From positions 386,692-425,232 of the forward strand of contig NZ_QYAB01000003.1 in NCBI RefSeq assembly GCF_016758175.1: DNA of 38,541 nucleotides. The letters are read 5' to 3'. The notes under the pieces are model-generated. The model did not search any database. It had not been told where the DNA came from and worked only from the letters and a program-made list of their open reading frames with translations. Numbering within the stretch: the stretch's first letter is position 1; each line of letters begins with the position of its first letter. Position numbers and translations under genes: made by a program. Source of the stretch: Leucobacter zeae. GTDB taxonomy: Bacteria > Actinomycetota > Actinomycetes > Actinomycetales > Microbacteriaceae. Positions 8,178-15,734 of this stretch are shown piece after piece.

Positions 8178-8821
8178 GCGACTGCGTACTTTCTCGTGAC
8201 CCGCGCGTGGATGCTGCGCGAGAACGCGGCGATCAGGAGGCTGAACAGCAGGTAGATCAGGCCTGCGAACCCGAACATGTAGATCCCGTGGGCGTGGTAT
8301 TGAGTCATGACCCCGGCGCGGAACACGAGGTCGGTCACACCGATCGTCGAGACGAGCGACGAATCCTTCAGGAGCCCGATGATCTGCGTGGCGATCGACG
8401 GGCTCACGGCCCGGAACAGCTGCGGACCGATGATGTCCTTGACCGTGTCGAAGCGACCGAGGTTCAGCGCCCCTGCGGCTTCCCACTGCCCGACGCGGAT
8501 CGCCTGCATCCCGCCGCGGTAGATCTCGGCCATGTAGGCCGCGGCGAGCAGCGAGAGCGTGAGCATCGACGCCGTGATCGGCGAGAGGGTGAGGCCCAGC
8601 TGGCTCACCCCGAAGTAGGTGATGAACAGCCAGACGAGCGTCGGCACGCCGCGCACGATGTGGACGAAGAGGTCGTACGCCCCGCGGACGACCGCGAAGC
8701 GACTGCGCGCGAGGAGCAGCAGCGGCGCTCCGAGCACGATGCCGATCGCGGCGGCGGCGAGCGTGATCCCGATCGTCCACCCGGCGCCGAGGGCGATGTA
8801 GCCCATGATCTCCCAGATCAT
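8174..8821 (-). CDS. ABC importer permease (polar amino acid, HisQ/GlnP type)
   Basis: A 215-aa permease with about five helices. The coupling loop GQWEAAGALNLGRFDTVKDIIGPQL contacts the ATPase. The ATG at 8821 lies 2 nt beyond the ATPase stop codon; the in-frame upstream extension is the antisense-like shadow of the ATPase gene and is rejected. Partner permease overlaps by 4 nt. Substrate is set by the lipoprotein at 6489-7376 and is unknown. Confidence 0.93.
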   Translation of the reverse strand: MIWEIMGYIALGAGWTIGITLAAAAIGIVLGAPLLLLARSRFAVVRGAYDLFVHIVRGVPTLVWLFITYFGVSQLGLTLSPITASMLTLSLLAAAYMAEIYRGGMQAIRVGQWEAAGALNLGRFDTVKDIIGPQLFRAVSPSIATQIIGLLKDSSLVSTIGVTDLVFRAGVMTQYHAHGIYMFGFAGLIYLLFSLLIAAFSRSIHARVTRKYAVA

Positions 8822-8823
8822 GG

Positions 8824-9621
8824 TCAGCGCCCCAGGACGGCGGAGAGGAACTTCCGAGTGCGCTCGTGCACGGGCTCGGTCATGATGCGCTCGGGCGGCC
8901 CCTGCTCGATCATGGCGCCGTCGACCATCACCGCGATCCGGTTCGAGACGTGCCGCGCGAACTCCATCTCGTGGGTGACGATGAGCATGGTCATGTCGTC
9001 GGCGGCGAGCGCGCGCATGACCTGCAGGATCTCGGCTCCGATCTCGGGGTCGAGCCCCGAGGTCGGCTCGTCGAAGAGCATGAGCTCGGGATCCATCGCC
9101 AGTGCGCGCGCGATCGCGATCCGCTGCTGCTGCCCGCCCGAGCACTCGGCCGGGTAGGCGTTGGCCTTGCTCGCGAGACCGACCCGGGTGAGCTCCGCCA
9201 TCGCCCGCTCCTCGGCTTCGGCGCGCGAGCGGCCGTGGACCCGCATCTGCGGCAGGGCGACGTTCTTCAGCGCGGTGAAGTGCGGGAACAGGTTGAACGA
9301 CTGGAACACCATGCCGGTGTGCGCCCGCAGCGCCCGCACCTCCTGCTTCGACGGGCCCGATGTCGAGAACTCGACCGAGGCGTCGCCGATCCGGAGAGAT
9401 CCCCGATCGGGGACCTCGAGGAGGTTGAGGCAGCGGATGAAGCTCGACTTGCCTGCCCCCGAGGGGCCGATGATCGAGATCACCTCGCCCTTGGCGACCT
9501 CGAGCGAGACGTCGTCGACGGCGACGTGATCGCCGAACGACTTGCTGAGCGAGTGAGCCGACACGAAGGAGGACTTCGCGGCGGCCGCGGCTCCACCCGG
9601 AGCGATCTGCGTTGCGGACAT
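8824..9621 (-). CDS. ABC importer ATP-binding protein (polar amino acid, GlnQ/HisP type)
   Basis: A 265-aa ATPase energising the importer. Walker A GPSGAGKS (52-59), Q-loop in TGMVFQSFNLFPHF, signature ECSGGQQQR (the usual L before SGGQ is C here), Walker B LMLFDEPTSGLD and H-loop THEM. An Ala-rich N-terminal stretch of about 15 residues precedes the domain. It follows the dipeptidase-like gene by 11 nt and precedes the permeases, consistent with a single transcript. Confidence 0.94.
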   Translation of the reverse strand: MSATQIAPGGAAAAAKSSFVSAHSLSKSFGDHVAVDDVSLEVAKGEVISIIGPSGAGKSSFIRCLNLLEVPDRGSLRIGDASVEFSTSGPSKQEVRALRAHTGMVFQSFNLFPHFTALKNVALPQMRVHGRSRAEAEERAMAELTRVGLASKANAYPAECSGGQQQRIAIARALAMDPELMLFDEPTSGLDPEIGAEILQVMRALAADDMTMLIVTHEMEFARHVSNRIAVMVDGAMIEQGPPERIMTEPVHERTRKFLSAVLGR

Positions 9622-9632
9622 GTCGGTGCTCC

Positions 9633-10619
9633 TCACCAGGTCTTGAAGGTGCGACGGTAGAAGTCGAGCCAGTTCTCGCCCATGATGAGCGCGACCTCGC
9701 GGTCGTCGAACCCCCGCTCTCGGAGGCAGGTCTCGGCGTTCGGGAACTGGGAGGGGTCGTCGAACCACCCGGTGCCTGGCTGCGGGCCCGAGTTGCCCTT
9801 CGAGCCGGCGCCGTACTGCGTCTCGCGCGCCCAGCGCCCCTGCCGCATCCACTCGAGGTAGGGCATCCCGCCGGTCTGGTCGAAGTCCGTGCCGATGCCG
9901 ACGTGCTCGATGCCGATGCGGTCGACGGTCCAGGCGACGAGCTCCGACCATTTCTGCGCGGTCGTGTAGTCGCCGACGAGGTTGCGGTAGACGGACAGGC
10001 CGATCATGCCGCCGCGATCCTTCAGGGCGTCGAGCACCTCGTCGGGCTTGTTGCGCGCGTGCGGCGCGAGGGAGGAGGGGTTCGAGTGCGTGATCGCCAC
10101 CGGGTCGACCGAGTGCTCGATCGCGTCGAGCGTGGTGCGATTGCCCACGTGCGAAAGGTCGACGACCATGCCGCACCGGTTCATCTCGCGCACCACGTAC
10201 TTGCCGTACCGGGTGAGCCCGGAATCGTGCGGCTCGTAGCAGGAGCCGCCGATGTCGGACTGGATGTTGTAGGTCAGCTGCCCGACGCGGGTCCCCATGC
10301 GGGCGAAGTGCTCGACGTAGCCGAGGCGCCCCTGGAGGAACGCGACGTTCTGGAATCCCAGCACGATCGCGCAGCGCCCCGAATCGGCGATGCGCACGAT
10401 GTCGTCGGCGGTGTAGGCGATCTCGACGAGGTCGGCGTTGTCCTCGGCCATGTACCGCCACTTGACGAGCTGATCCATGGATTCGGTGGCGTCCTCCCAG
10501 AAGCCCACCGTGACGGTGACGCATCCCACCTTGCCTGCGGCGAGCGCCTCGAGCGCGGGCCGATGATCCGGGGTCTCCCGTTCGAGCGGGGTGCAGAGCA
10601 GACTGTCGACGTACAGCAT
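9633..10619 (-). CDS. M19 (renal/membrane dipeptidase)-like protein lacking canonical zinc ligands
   Basis: A 328-aa TIM-barrel protein of the M19 dipeptidase family. Conserved parts are DLSH (154-157), THSN (177-180), PHARN (186-190) and GTDFDQTGG (243-251). Two metal sites are altered: the N-terminal H-x-D of the family aligns with L7-L-C9 (MLYVDSLLC), and the bridging glutamate aligns with Q90 (LGFQN). It therefore probably binds one metal or has a different chemistry. No signal peptide, so cytosolic. Ribosome binding site AGGAA is 7 nt before the ATG. It sits between the unknown 872-aa protein and the importer, suggesting it acts on the imported compound. Substrate unknown; annotation as a true dipeptidase would be unsafe. 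Confidence 0.85.
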   Translation of the reverse strand: MLYVDSLLCTPLERETPDHRPALEALAAGKVGCVTVTVGFWEDATESMDQLVKWRYMAEDNADLVEIAYTADDIVRIADSGRCAIVLGFQNVAFLQGRLGYVEHFARMGTRVGQLTYNIQSDIGGSCYEPHDSGLTRYGKYVVREMNRCGMVVDLSHVGNRTTLDAIEHSVDPVAITHSNPSSLAPHARNKPDEVLDALKDRGGMIGLSVYRNLVGDYTTAQKWSELVAWTVDRIGIEHVGIGTDFDQTGGMPYLEWMRQGRWARETQYGAGSKGNSGPQPGTGWFDDPSQFPNAETCLRERGFDDREVALIMGENWLDFYRRTFKTW

Positions 10620-10680
10620 TGTGCGTTCCTATCGGTGTGTTGGTCGCGGGCGTGCCCGGCGGATTCTCGGGGTGCGGCTT

Positions 10681-13299
10681 CTAGTAGGTGTCGATGAATG
10701 CGGCGAGGTCGTGGTTGTCGAGGTCATCGGGATCGGTGAGCAGGTTGAGCTCCTCGCTGCTGAACTGCTTGGTGATGGGCTCCCCCGGCTTGAGCACGTC
10801 GAGCACGGTGCCGCCCGTGTGCTGGCGGGAGATCGGGGTATCGGCGTCGAGCCCGGCGTTGCCCCGGTAGTAGATGTTCCAGAACGAGCCGGCGTCCACC
10901 GTGCGCCCCGCGGCGAAGAACTCCGCCAGCGTCTCGCGGTACTCGGCCCGCAGCGCCTCGGGGTCTTCGGCGATGCGGAACGACCCGGTGATCCGGGACC
11001 CCTCGCGCTCGGCGCCGTCCCCGGCCGCCCCGTCCTCGAGCTTCCAGTCGAGGTCGATCCCGGATCGGCGCAGTTCGAGCCGCACCCCGGCCATGGCGTG
11101 GTCCTCGACGACCCCCACGATCTCGAAGTCGGTCGCACCGGCGCCGTCCGCGCTGGCGCCGATCGCGTTGACGATCACATGCCCCGTGAGCAGCAGGCTC
11201 TGCCCGCGATTGTCGATCCGGAGGATCCCGCGCTCCTCGTCGAGCTCGGGAGCCAGCCACGGCGCCGCGAGCGCCGTATCGGGGTCGATCGCCGCGACGA
11301 GCAGGTCCCCGAAGGCCCGCGTCGCCTCGGGATCCGCGACCACGGCGGTGACGACGAACTCGCGTGCACCGTGCCACGACCCCTCCGGGACGTTGAGCGC
11401 CTGATAGGCGCGCCCGGCCATGAGCCGGAGCTCGCGGTACCGCATCTCGATCGTCTCGGTCGCGTGCGCGCACGGGGCCGAGATCGGCGAGTCCGTGGGG
11501 GTGAGGAGCGCCTTGGCCTGCACGGGCGCGGCTCCCCCGGCTCCGGGCCGGGGCCCGACAGCGGTCGGCGCCTGCGCGGCGCGGCGCGGCGCCCGTCGCG
11601 GTGCGGGCGCTTCGTACGACCACCACCAGGTTGAGGCGTCGGCGCCCGAGATCTCGTCGCGGTACGGCGCCGCTTCGAAGATGATCCCGCGCACGTCGCG
11701 CCCGAGGTGGTCCTCCGTGCGGTCGAGACCGTGGATGAACGAGTTGACGAAGCGGATCACCCAGACCGGCACGAAGTCGGTGTCGTGGGGGTCCGCGTGC
11801 GCCATCGCGTACGGCCGGTCGGCGAGGGCGACCACGAGCCGCGCGATGTACTCGAGATCGGGACGCCGCGCGACCAGTTCGCCGATCGCGGTCCCGGCCT
11901 CGCCGTCCTCGACGGCGGCGAGCAGCGCGCGGATCTGCACCGGGTAGTTCTGCACGAGCTCGTGCGCGACGGGCACCTCTTCGCGGGGTCCCGAGCGCGG
12001 CTCCTCGGCCGCGCGCGACTGGTACCAGACCCGGTCGCGGAACTCGGGTCCGTTGAGCGGCATCTCGAGCGCCCAGCGGTAGCGCTCCCGGATGATCTCC
12101 CCGACCCGCTCGATCGGGGTCGTCGGGTCGAGGTCGAGGCGCTCGTCGAAGTCGAGGTGGCGTTCCGCCGCCGCCTCGCAATACTCCGGCGCCAGTTCCA
12201 TGAGCAGGGCGTTGAAGGAGTGCAGCGCCTCCTTGCTGACCTGGGGCGCCGACTCTCGGTGGATCGCGCCGAGCACCGTCTCGCCGGCGCGCGGCACCAC
12301 TTCGCCGCGCGAGGCCGCCCGGACCTTCGCCCGGATGCGGCGCAGGTCGGCCGTCATCTCCATGTTGCTGGTGAAGAACCGGTAGGCCGTCGGCAGGAAG
12401 GCCCGGTACCGGATCGTGCGGTTGAGGTGCTCTTCGAGGAGGGAGTACTGCGCGGCACCCGAGCACCCGGGGTCGGTCAGCACGTGCTCCACCACGTCGC
12501 GGTAGGCGGAGATGTACGCGTTGACGAGCACCGGACGGTTGTAGAAGAACATCGCGAGGCCCAGCGCCGAGCCGTTGCCCACGCCGATCAGGCGCCGGAT
12601 GGACGGATCGAGGCGCACGGCCGTCGCGGGGGCGTCGAGCCGTGCGAGCTCTTCGACGAGGTCGACCGACAGTTCCCGCATGAGGTAGGCCGAGAGCATC
12701 TGGGCGTGGTACGAGGTCTTGAGCGGGTGCCCCGCGGGGATCGCCGCGAAGGGCAGGCTCCCGAACGTTCCGTTGCCGTCGAGTCCCGTGTTGCGCATCA
12801 CGTACCCGACCTTGCGCAGCTCCTTCGTCTCGGGCTGCTCCCCGCGCGCCAGCGACTCGCGCACGTCGCGGAAGATGCGCAGGCTCTGGTTCGACCGGAA
12901 CCAGACCAGGGTGTTGCTCGTGGCGCGCCCCTCGTAGAGGCGCGGCAGTTCCTCAGCGGTGCGCCGCACCTCTTCGGGGGTGGGGACGCCGTCGATGAGC
13001 GCGCCCACCATGTCCCAGCTCGTGCCGATGATGCGGCCCGTGCGGTTCTTGTCCGACGGCTCGCTCAGGAACGCGATGAAGGTGATGGTGCCCTCGGGTG
13101 TCGAGACGACGTAGCGCGCGCGGCCGGCGCCGCGACGATCGACTGCGAACTCCTCGCGCGCGATCGTCCACTGCTCGCGGATCATTTTGGCGATGAAGCT
13201 CCGCGAGGCCGACAGCCGGGTGGGCTGCATTGCGCCGAGGTTCCTCGGATCCATCACGGCATCGGGGGAGAACAGGGTGTCGAGATCGTTCTGAGCCAC
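10681..13299 (-). CDS. Uncharacterised 872-aa protein
   Basis: I do not recognise this protein as a named family. It has no signal peptide and no clear membrane helices. Layout: a well-ordered region of about 555 residues with distinctive segments (RLSASRSFIAKMIREQWTI near residue 30, GHPLKTSYHAQM, and VGNGSALGLAMFFYNRP), a TWWWSYE motif near residue 555, a Pro/Ala/Arg-rich linker to about residue 595, and a second region of about 275 residues ending at Tyr. The start is GTG (13297-13299). It is the first gene of a run continuing into the M19-like protein (61-nt gap) and the ABC importer. Its position implies an enzyme or accessory protein for metabolising the imported substrate; no catalytic motif can be pointed to. 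Confidence 0.88.
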   Translation of the reverse strand: MAQNDLDTLFSPDAVMDPRNLGAMQPTRLSASRSFIAKMIREQWTIAREEFAVDRRGAGRARYVVSTPEGTITFIAFLSEPSDKNRTGRIIGTSWDMVGALIDGVPTPEEVRRTAEELPRLYEGRATSNTLVWFRSNQSLRIFRDVRESLARGEQPETKELRKVGYVMRNTGLDGNGTFGSLPFAAIPAGHPLKTSYHAQMLSAYLMRELSVDLVEELARLDAPATAVRLDPSIRRLIGVGNGSALGLAMFFYNRPVLVNAYISAYRDVVEHVLTDPGCSGAAQYSLLEEHLNRTIRYRAFLPTAYRFFTSNMEMTADLRRIRAKVRAASRGEVVPRAGETVLGAIHRESAPQVSKEALHSFNALLMELAPEYCEAAAERHLDFDERLDLDPTTPIERVGEIIRERYRWALEMPLNGPEFRDRVWYQSRAAEEPRSGPREEVPVAHELVQNYPVQIRALLAAVEDGEAGTAIGELVARRPDLEYIARLVVALADRPYAMAHADPHDTDFVPVWVIRFVNSFIHGLDRTEDHLGRDVRGIIFEAAPYRDEISGADASTWWWSYEAPAPRRAPRRAAQAPTAVGPRPGAGGAAPVQAKALLTPTDSPISAPCAHATETIEMRYRELRLMAGRAYQALNVPEGSWHGAREFVVTAVVADPEATRAFGDLLVAAIDPDTALAAPWLAPELDEERGILRIDNRGQSLLLTGHVIVNAIGASADGAGATDFEIVGVVEDHAMAGVRLELRRSGIDLDWKLEDGAAGDGAEREGSRITGSFRIAEDPEALRAEYRETLAEFFAAGRTVDAGSFWNIYYRGNAGLDADTPISRQHTGGTVLDVLKPGEPITKQFSSEELNLLTDPDDLDNHDLAAFIDTY

Positions 13300-13316
13300 G
13301 CTACGCTGCGCTTTCT

Positions 13317-13333
13317 GTCAATGATTACTTGAC
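13317..13333. promoter_or_regulatory. Inverted repeat, candidate operator
   Basis: GTCAATGATTACTTGAC is a perfect inverted repeat (5-bp arms, 7-bp spacer) 18 nt upstream of the 872-aa gene in a locally AT-rich stretch. A further half-site GTTGAC lies at 13349-13354. Placement between the cluster and the divergent HAD gene suits a regulator site, possibly for the IclR protein; that link is inference. Confidence 0.4.
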
Positions 13334-13440
13334 CAGTAGATAACTGCTGTTGACGAGTGAGCATAGCGCACGCCCGGACGACGCACCAGAGGAATTTTCC
13401 GGCCCCCTCCCCGAGCCACCCGTCGTTCACGCGTCGGCGA

Positions 13441-13446
13441 TACGCT
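13441..13446 (+). promoter_or_regulatory. Candidate -10 box of the HAD phosphatase gene (leaderless)
   Basis: TACGCT lies exactly 6 nt upstream of the ATG at 13453, so transcription would start at or next to the start codon. Confidence 0.4.
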
Positions 13447-13452
13447 GACCGT

Positions 13453-14244
13453 ATGAGCACGAACGCACCCCACCCCCGCCGGGGCGAGATCGAATGCTGG
13501 CTGACCGACATGGACGGCGTGCTCGTCCACGAGAACCGGGCGATCCCCGGCGCGGCGGAGCTGCTGCAGCACTGGCGGGACGCCGAGATGCCCTACCTCG
13601 TGCTCACGAACAACTCGATCTTCACCGCGCGCGATCTGAGCGCTCGGCTCGCGGCCTCGGGCATCGAGGCGCCGGAGGACCGGATCTGGACGAGCGCACT
13701 CGCGACGGCGGCGTTCCTCCAGCAGCAGAAGCCGGGCGGATCGGCATTCGTGATCGGCGAGGCCGGGATCCTGACCGCCCTGCACGACGCCGGGTACGTG
13801 ATGACCGAGTCGAACCCCGACTTCGTGGTCGTCGGCGAGACCCGCAACTACTCCTTCGAGGCGATCACGAAGGCCATCCGGCTCATCATCGGCGGCGCGC
13901 GGTTCATCTCCACGAACCCCGACGCGACGGGTCCGAGCGCCGAGGGCCCGCTCCCCGCGACGGGCGCCATCAACGCGCTCATCACGAAGGCCACCGGCAA
14001 GCTGCCCTACATCGTGGGCAAGCCGAACCCGATGATGTTCCGCTCGGCGCTCAACCGGATCGGGGCCCACTCCCACAACACGGGCATGATCGGCGACCGG
14101 ATGGACACCGACATCATCGCGGGCATGGAGGCGGGGCTGCACACCGTTCTCGTGATGACCGGGATCTCCGACCGCGCCGAGATCGAGCGCTTCCCGTTCC
14201 GCGCCGACGAGGTGCTCGGGTCGGTCGCCGACCTGCTGGAGTAG
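13453..14244 (+). CDS. HAD-superfamily hydrolase, NagD/HAD-IIA type
   Basis: A 263-aa phosphatase with HAD motif I DMDGV (D19, D21), motif II LTNNS (51-55), motif III K190 in GKPNP, and motif IV GDRMDTD (214-220). The large cap between motifs II and III (about 60-185) places it in class IIA with NagD, 4-nitrophenylphosphatase and pyridoxal/phosphoglycolate phosphatases. An in-frame upstream start was rejected because ATG at 13453 gives the family N-terminus and has a -10 box 6 nt upstream. It is divergent from the 872-aa gene across a 153-nt control region and convergent with the isochorismatase-like gene. Substrate is not predictable. Confidence 0.92.
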   Translation: MSTNAPHPRRGEIECWLTDMDGVLVHENRAIPGAAELLQHWRDAEMPYLVLTNNSIFTARDLSARLAASGIEAPEDRIWTSALATAAFLQQQKPGGSAFVIGEAGILTALHDAGYVMTESNPDFVVVGETRNYSFEAITKAIRLIIGGARFISTNPDATGPSAEGPLPATGAINALITKATGKLPYIVGKPNPMMFRSALNRIGAHSHNTGMIGDRMDTDIIAGMEAGLHTVLVMTGISDRAEIERFPFRADEVLGSVADLLE

Positions 14245-14278
14245 GCGGCGGGGATCCGGGCGACGGACCCGGGCCCGT

Positions 14279-14827
14279 TCACCCCGCGGCGAGGTAGTCG
14301 TCGACGGCGCTCACCTCGGCGAACCCGTCGGCGAGCGCCGCGATGAAGGCCGTGTGCACGGCGGCGCCGGCGACCGCCGCTCCGCCGAACTCCAGGTCCG
14401 GCGCCGCGCAGGCGTCGTGCAGCACCCGCACCGCGAAACCGCGCTCGGCCGCAGCCCGCACCGTCGAGTCCACGCACATGCTCGTCATCATGCCGACGAC
14501 GACCAGCTCGTCCGGCGCGATCGCGGCGAGGCGCTCGCCGAGCCCCGTCCCCAGGAACGCGTTCGGCTCGGCCTTCTGCAGCACGATCTCGTCCGGGAGC
14601 GGGCGCACCGCATCGTGGATCTCGATTCCGCGAGTGCCCGGGCGCATGAAGAGCGCGTCGGGGGCGTCCCACACGTGCTGCACGTGGATCACCGGGTCGT
14701 CCGACGCGCGGAAGGCTGCGACCGCTCTCGACGCCGCTTCCGCCGCAGCTTCGGAGCCGACGAGCGGGTACGCGCCGCCGACGAAGTAGTCGTTCTGGAT
14801 ATCGATGATCAGCAGGGCTCGACTCAT
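14279..14827 (-). CDS. Isochorismatase-family cysteine hydrolase
   Basis: A 182-aa alpha/beta hydrolase of the isochorismatase-like family. The catalytic triad is visible: D9 (LIIDIQNDY), K85 (LQKAEPNAF) and C118 (MMTSMCVDST). Family members include nicotinamidases, N-carbamoyl amidases and ureidoacrylate or biuret hydrolases; this protein lacks a clear nicotinamidase zinc-site motif, so its substrate is unassigned. It is the last gene of the fadR-ggt-tauE run (55 nt after the TauE gene) and may hydrolyse an amide connected with that pathway; this is inference. Confidence 0.9.
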   Translation of the reverse strand: MSRALLIIDIQNDYFVGGAYPLVGSEAAAEAASRAVAAFRASDDPVIHVQHVWDAPDALFMRPGTRGIEIHDAVRPLPDEIVLQKAEPNAFLGTGLGERLAAIAPDELVVVGMMTSMCVDSTVRAAAERGFAVRVLHDACAAPDLEFGGAAVAGAAVHTAFIAALADGFAEVSAVDDYLAAG

Positions 14828-14882
14828 GCCCTCACCCTACGTCCGCGCGAGCGGTTCCGCGGCGATCGCCGCCCGATCCGCG

Positions 14883-15662
14883 CTACTCGCCGCGCGACCG
14901 GAGCTTGCGGAACAGCATCTGCCCGAGGATGAACGCGAGGTACAGCGAGAACGCGACGTTGCCCCAGAAGGGGTCGATCGCCACGGCGAAGAAGTTGCCG
15001 ACCGGTACGAAGACGCACGCCGCGATGCCGACGACGGCCGCCGCCCGGAGGTCGACGTTCTGGCGGCGGAAGTTGCCGAGCGTGCCCGAGATGGATCCCG
15101 GGATCATCATGAGCAGCGAGGTGCCCTTCGCCACGAGGTCGTCGGAGCCGAAGAAGAACATCAGCACGGGCACCACCACGGCGCCGCCCCCGATCCCGAG
15201 CACGCCCGAGAGGATGCCGGTCGCGAAGCCCGTCACGGCGAGCAGCGGAACGGTCACCGCGGTGATCTCGATCTCGTCGCCGCGCTGGGGCACGACGAAC
15301 CAGAGGCTCACGATGATCGCGAGGAGGAACACCATGAACCCCCACTGGATCGCGCCGACCGGCAGCTTCGCGAGCAGGTGGCTGCCGACCTGCGCGCCGA
15401 CGACGATCCCGACGGCGAGGCACAGCGCGGCGACCCAGTCGACGTAGCCCTGGACCGCGTAGGTGGTGGCGCCGACCACGGCCGTGGGCAGGATCGCCGC
15501 GACCGAGGTGCCCGCCGACAGCTTCTGCGGCATGCTCAGCCAGAGCGCGAGGGCCGGCACGATGATCGTGCCGCCCCCGATGCCGAAGAGGCCCGACATC
15601 AGGCCTCCCGCCAGGCCGACGAGGAGAAGCGGGAAGATCCCGGGGCGGACGGTGTCGTTCAT
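14883..15662 (-). CDS. TauE/SafE-family anion exporter
   Basis: A 259-aa membrane protein with two homologous halves of about four helices each. Each half begins with the family glycine motif: GLMSGLFGIGGGTIIVPAL near residue 20 and GILSGVLGIGGGAVVVPVL near residue 165. Characterised members export sulfite, sulfoacetate or related organic anions; others remain unassigned. It is 72 nt downstream of the gamma-glutamyltransferase-like gene on the same strand. Export of sulfite from cysteine released from gamma-glutamyl peptides would fit, but that is inference from context. Confidence 0.9.
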   Translation of the reverse strand: MNDTVRPGIFPLLLVGLAGGLMSGLFGIGGGTIIVPALALWLSMPQKLSAGTSVAAILPTAVVGATTYAVQGYVDWVAALCLAVGIVVGAQVGSHLLAKLPVGAIQWGFMVFLLAIIVSLWFVVPQRGDEIEITAVTVPLLAVTGFATGILSGVLGIGGGAVVVPVLMFFFGSDDLVAKGTSLLMMIPGSISGTLGNFRRQNVDLRAAAVVGIAACVFVPVGNFFAVAIDPFWGNVAFSLYLAFILGQMLFRKLRSRGE

Positions 15663-15734
15663 AGTGCTGCGCTCTCTCCGCGCGTGACGCGGTTCGTGGA
15701 CGGGGTTCGGGATCCGGGCGGGGGGTCTGCGGCG

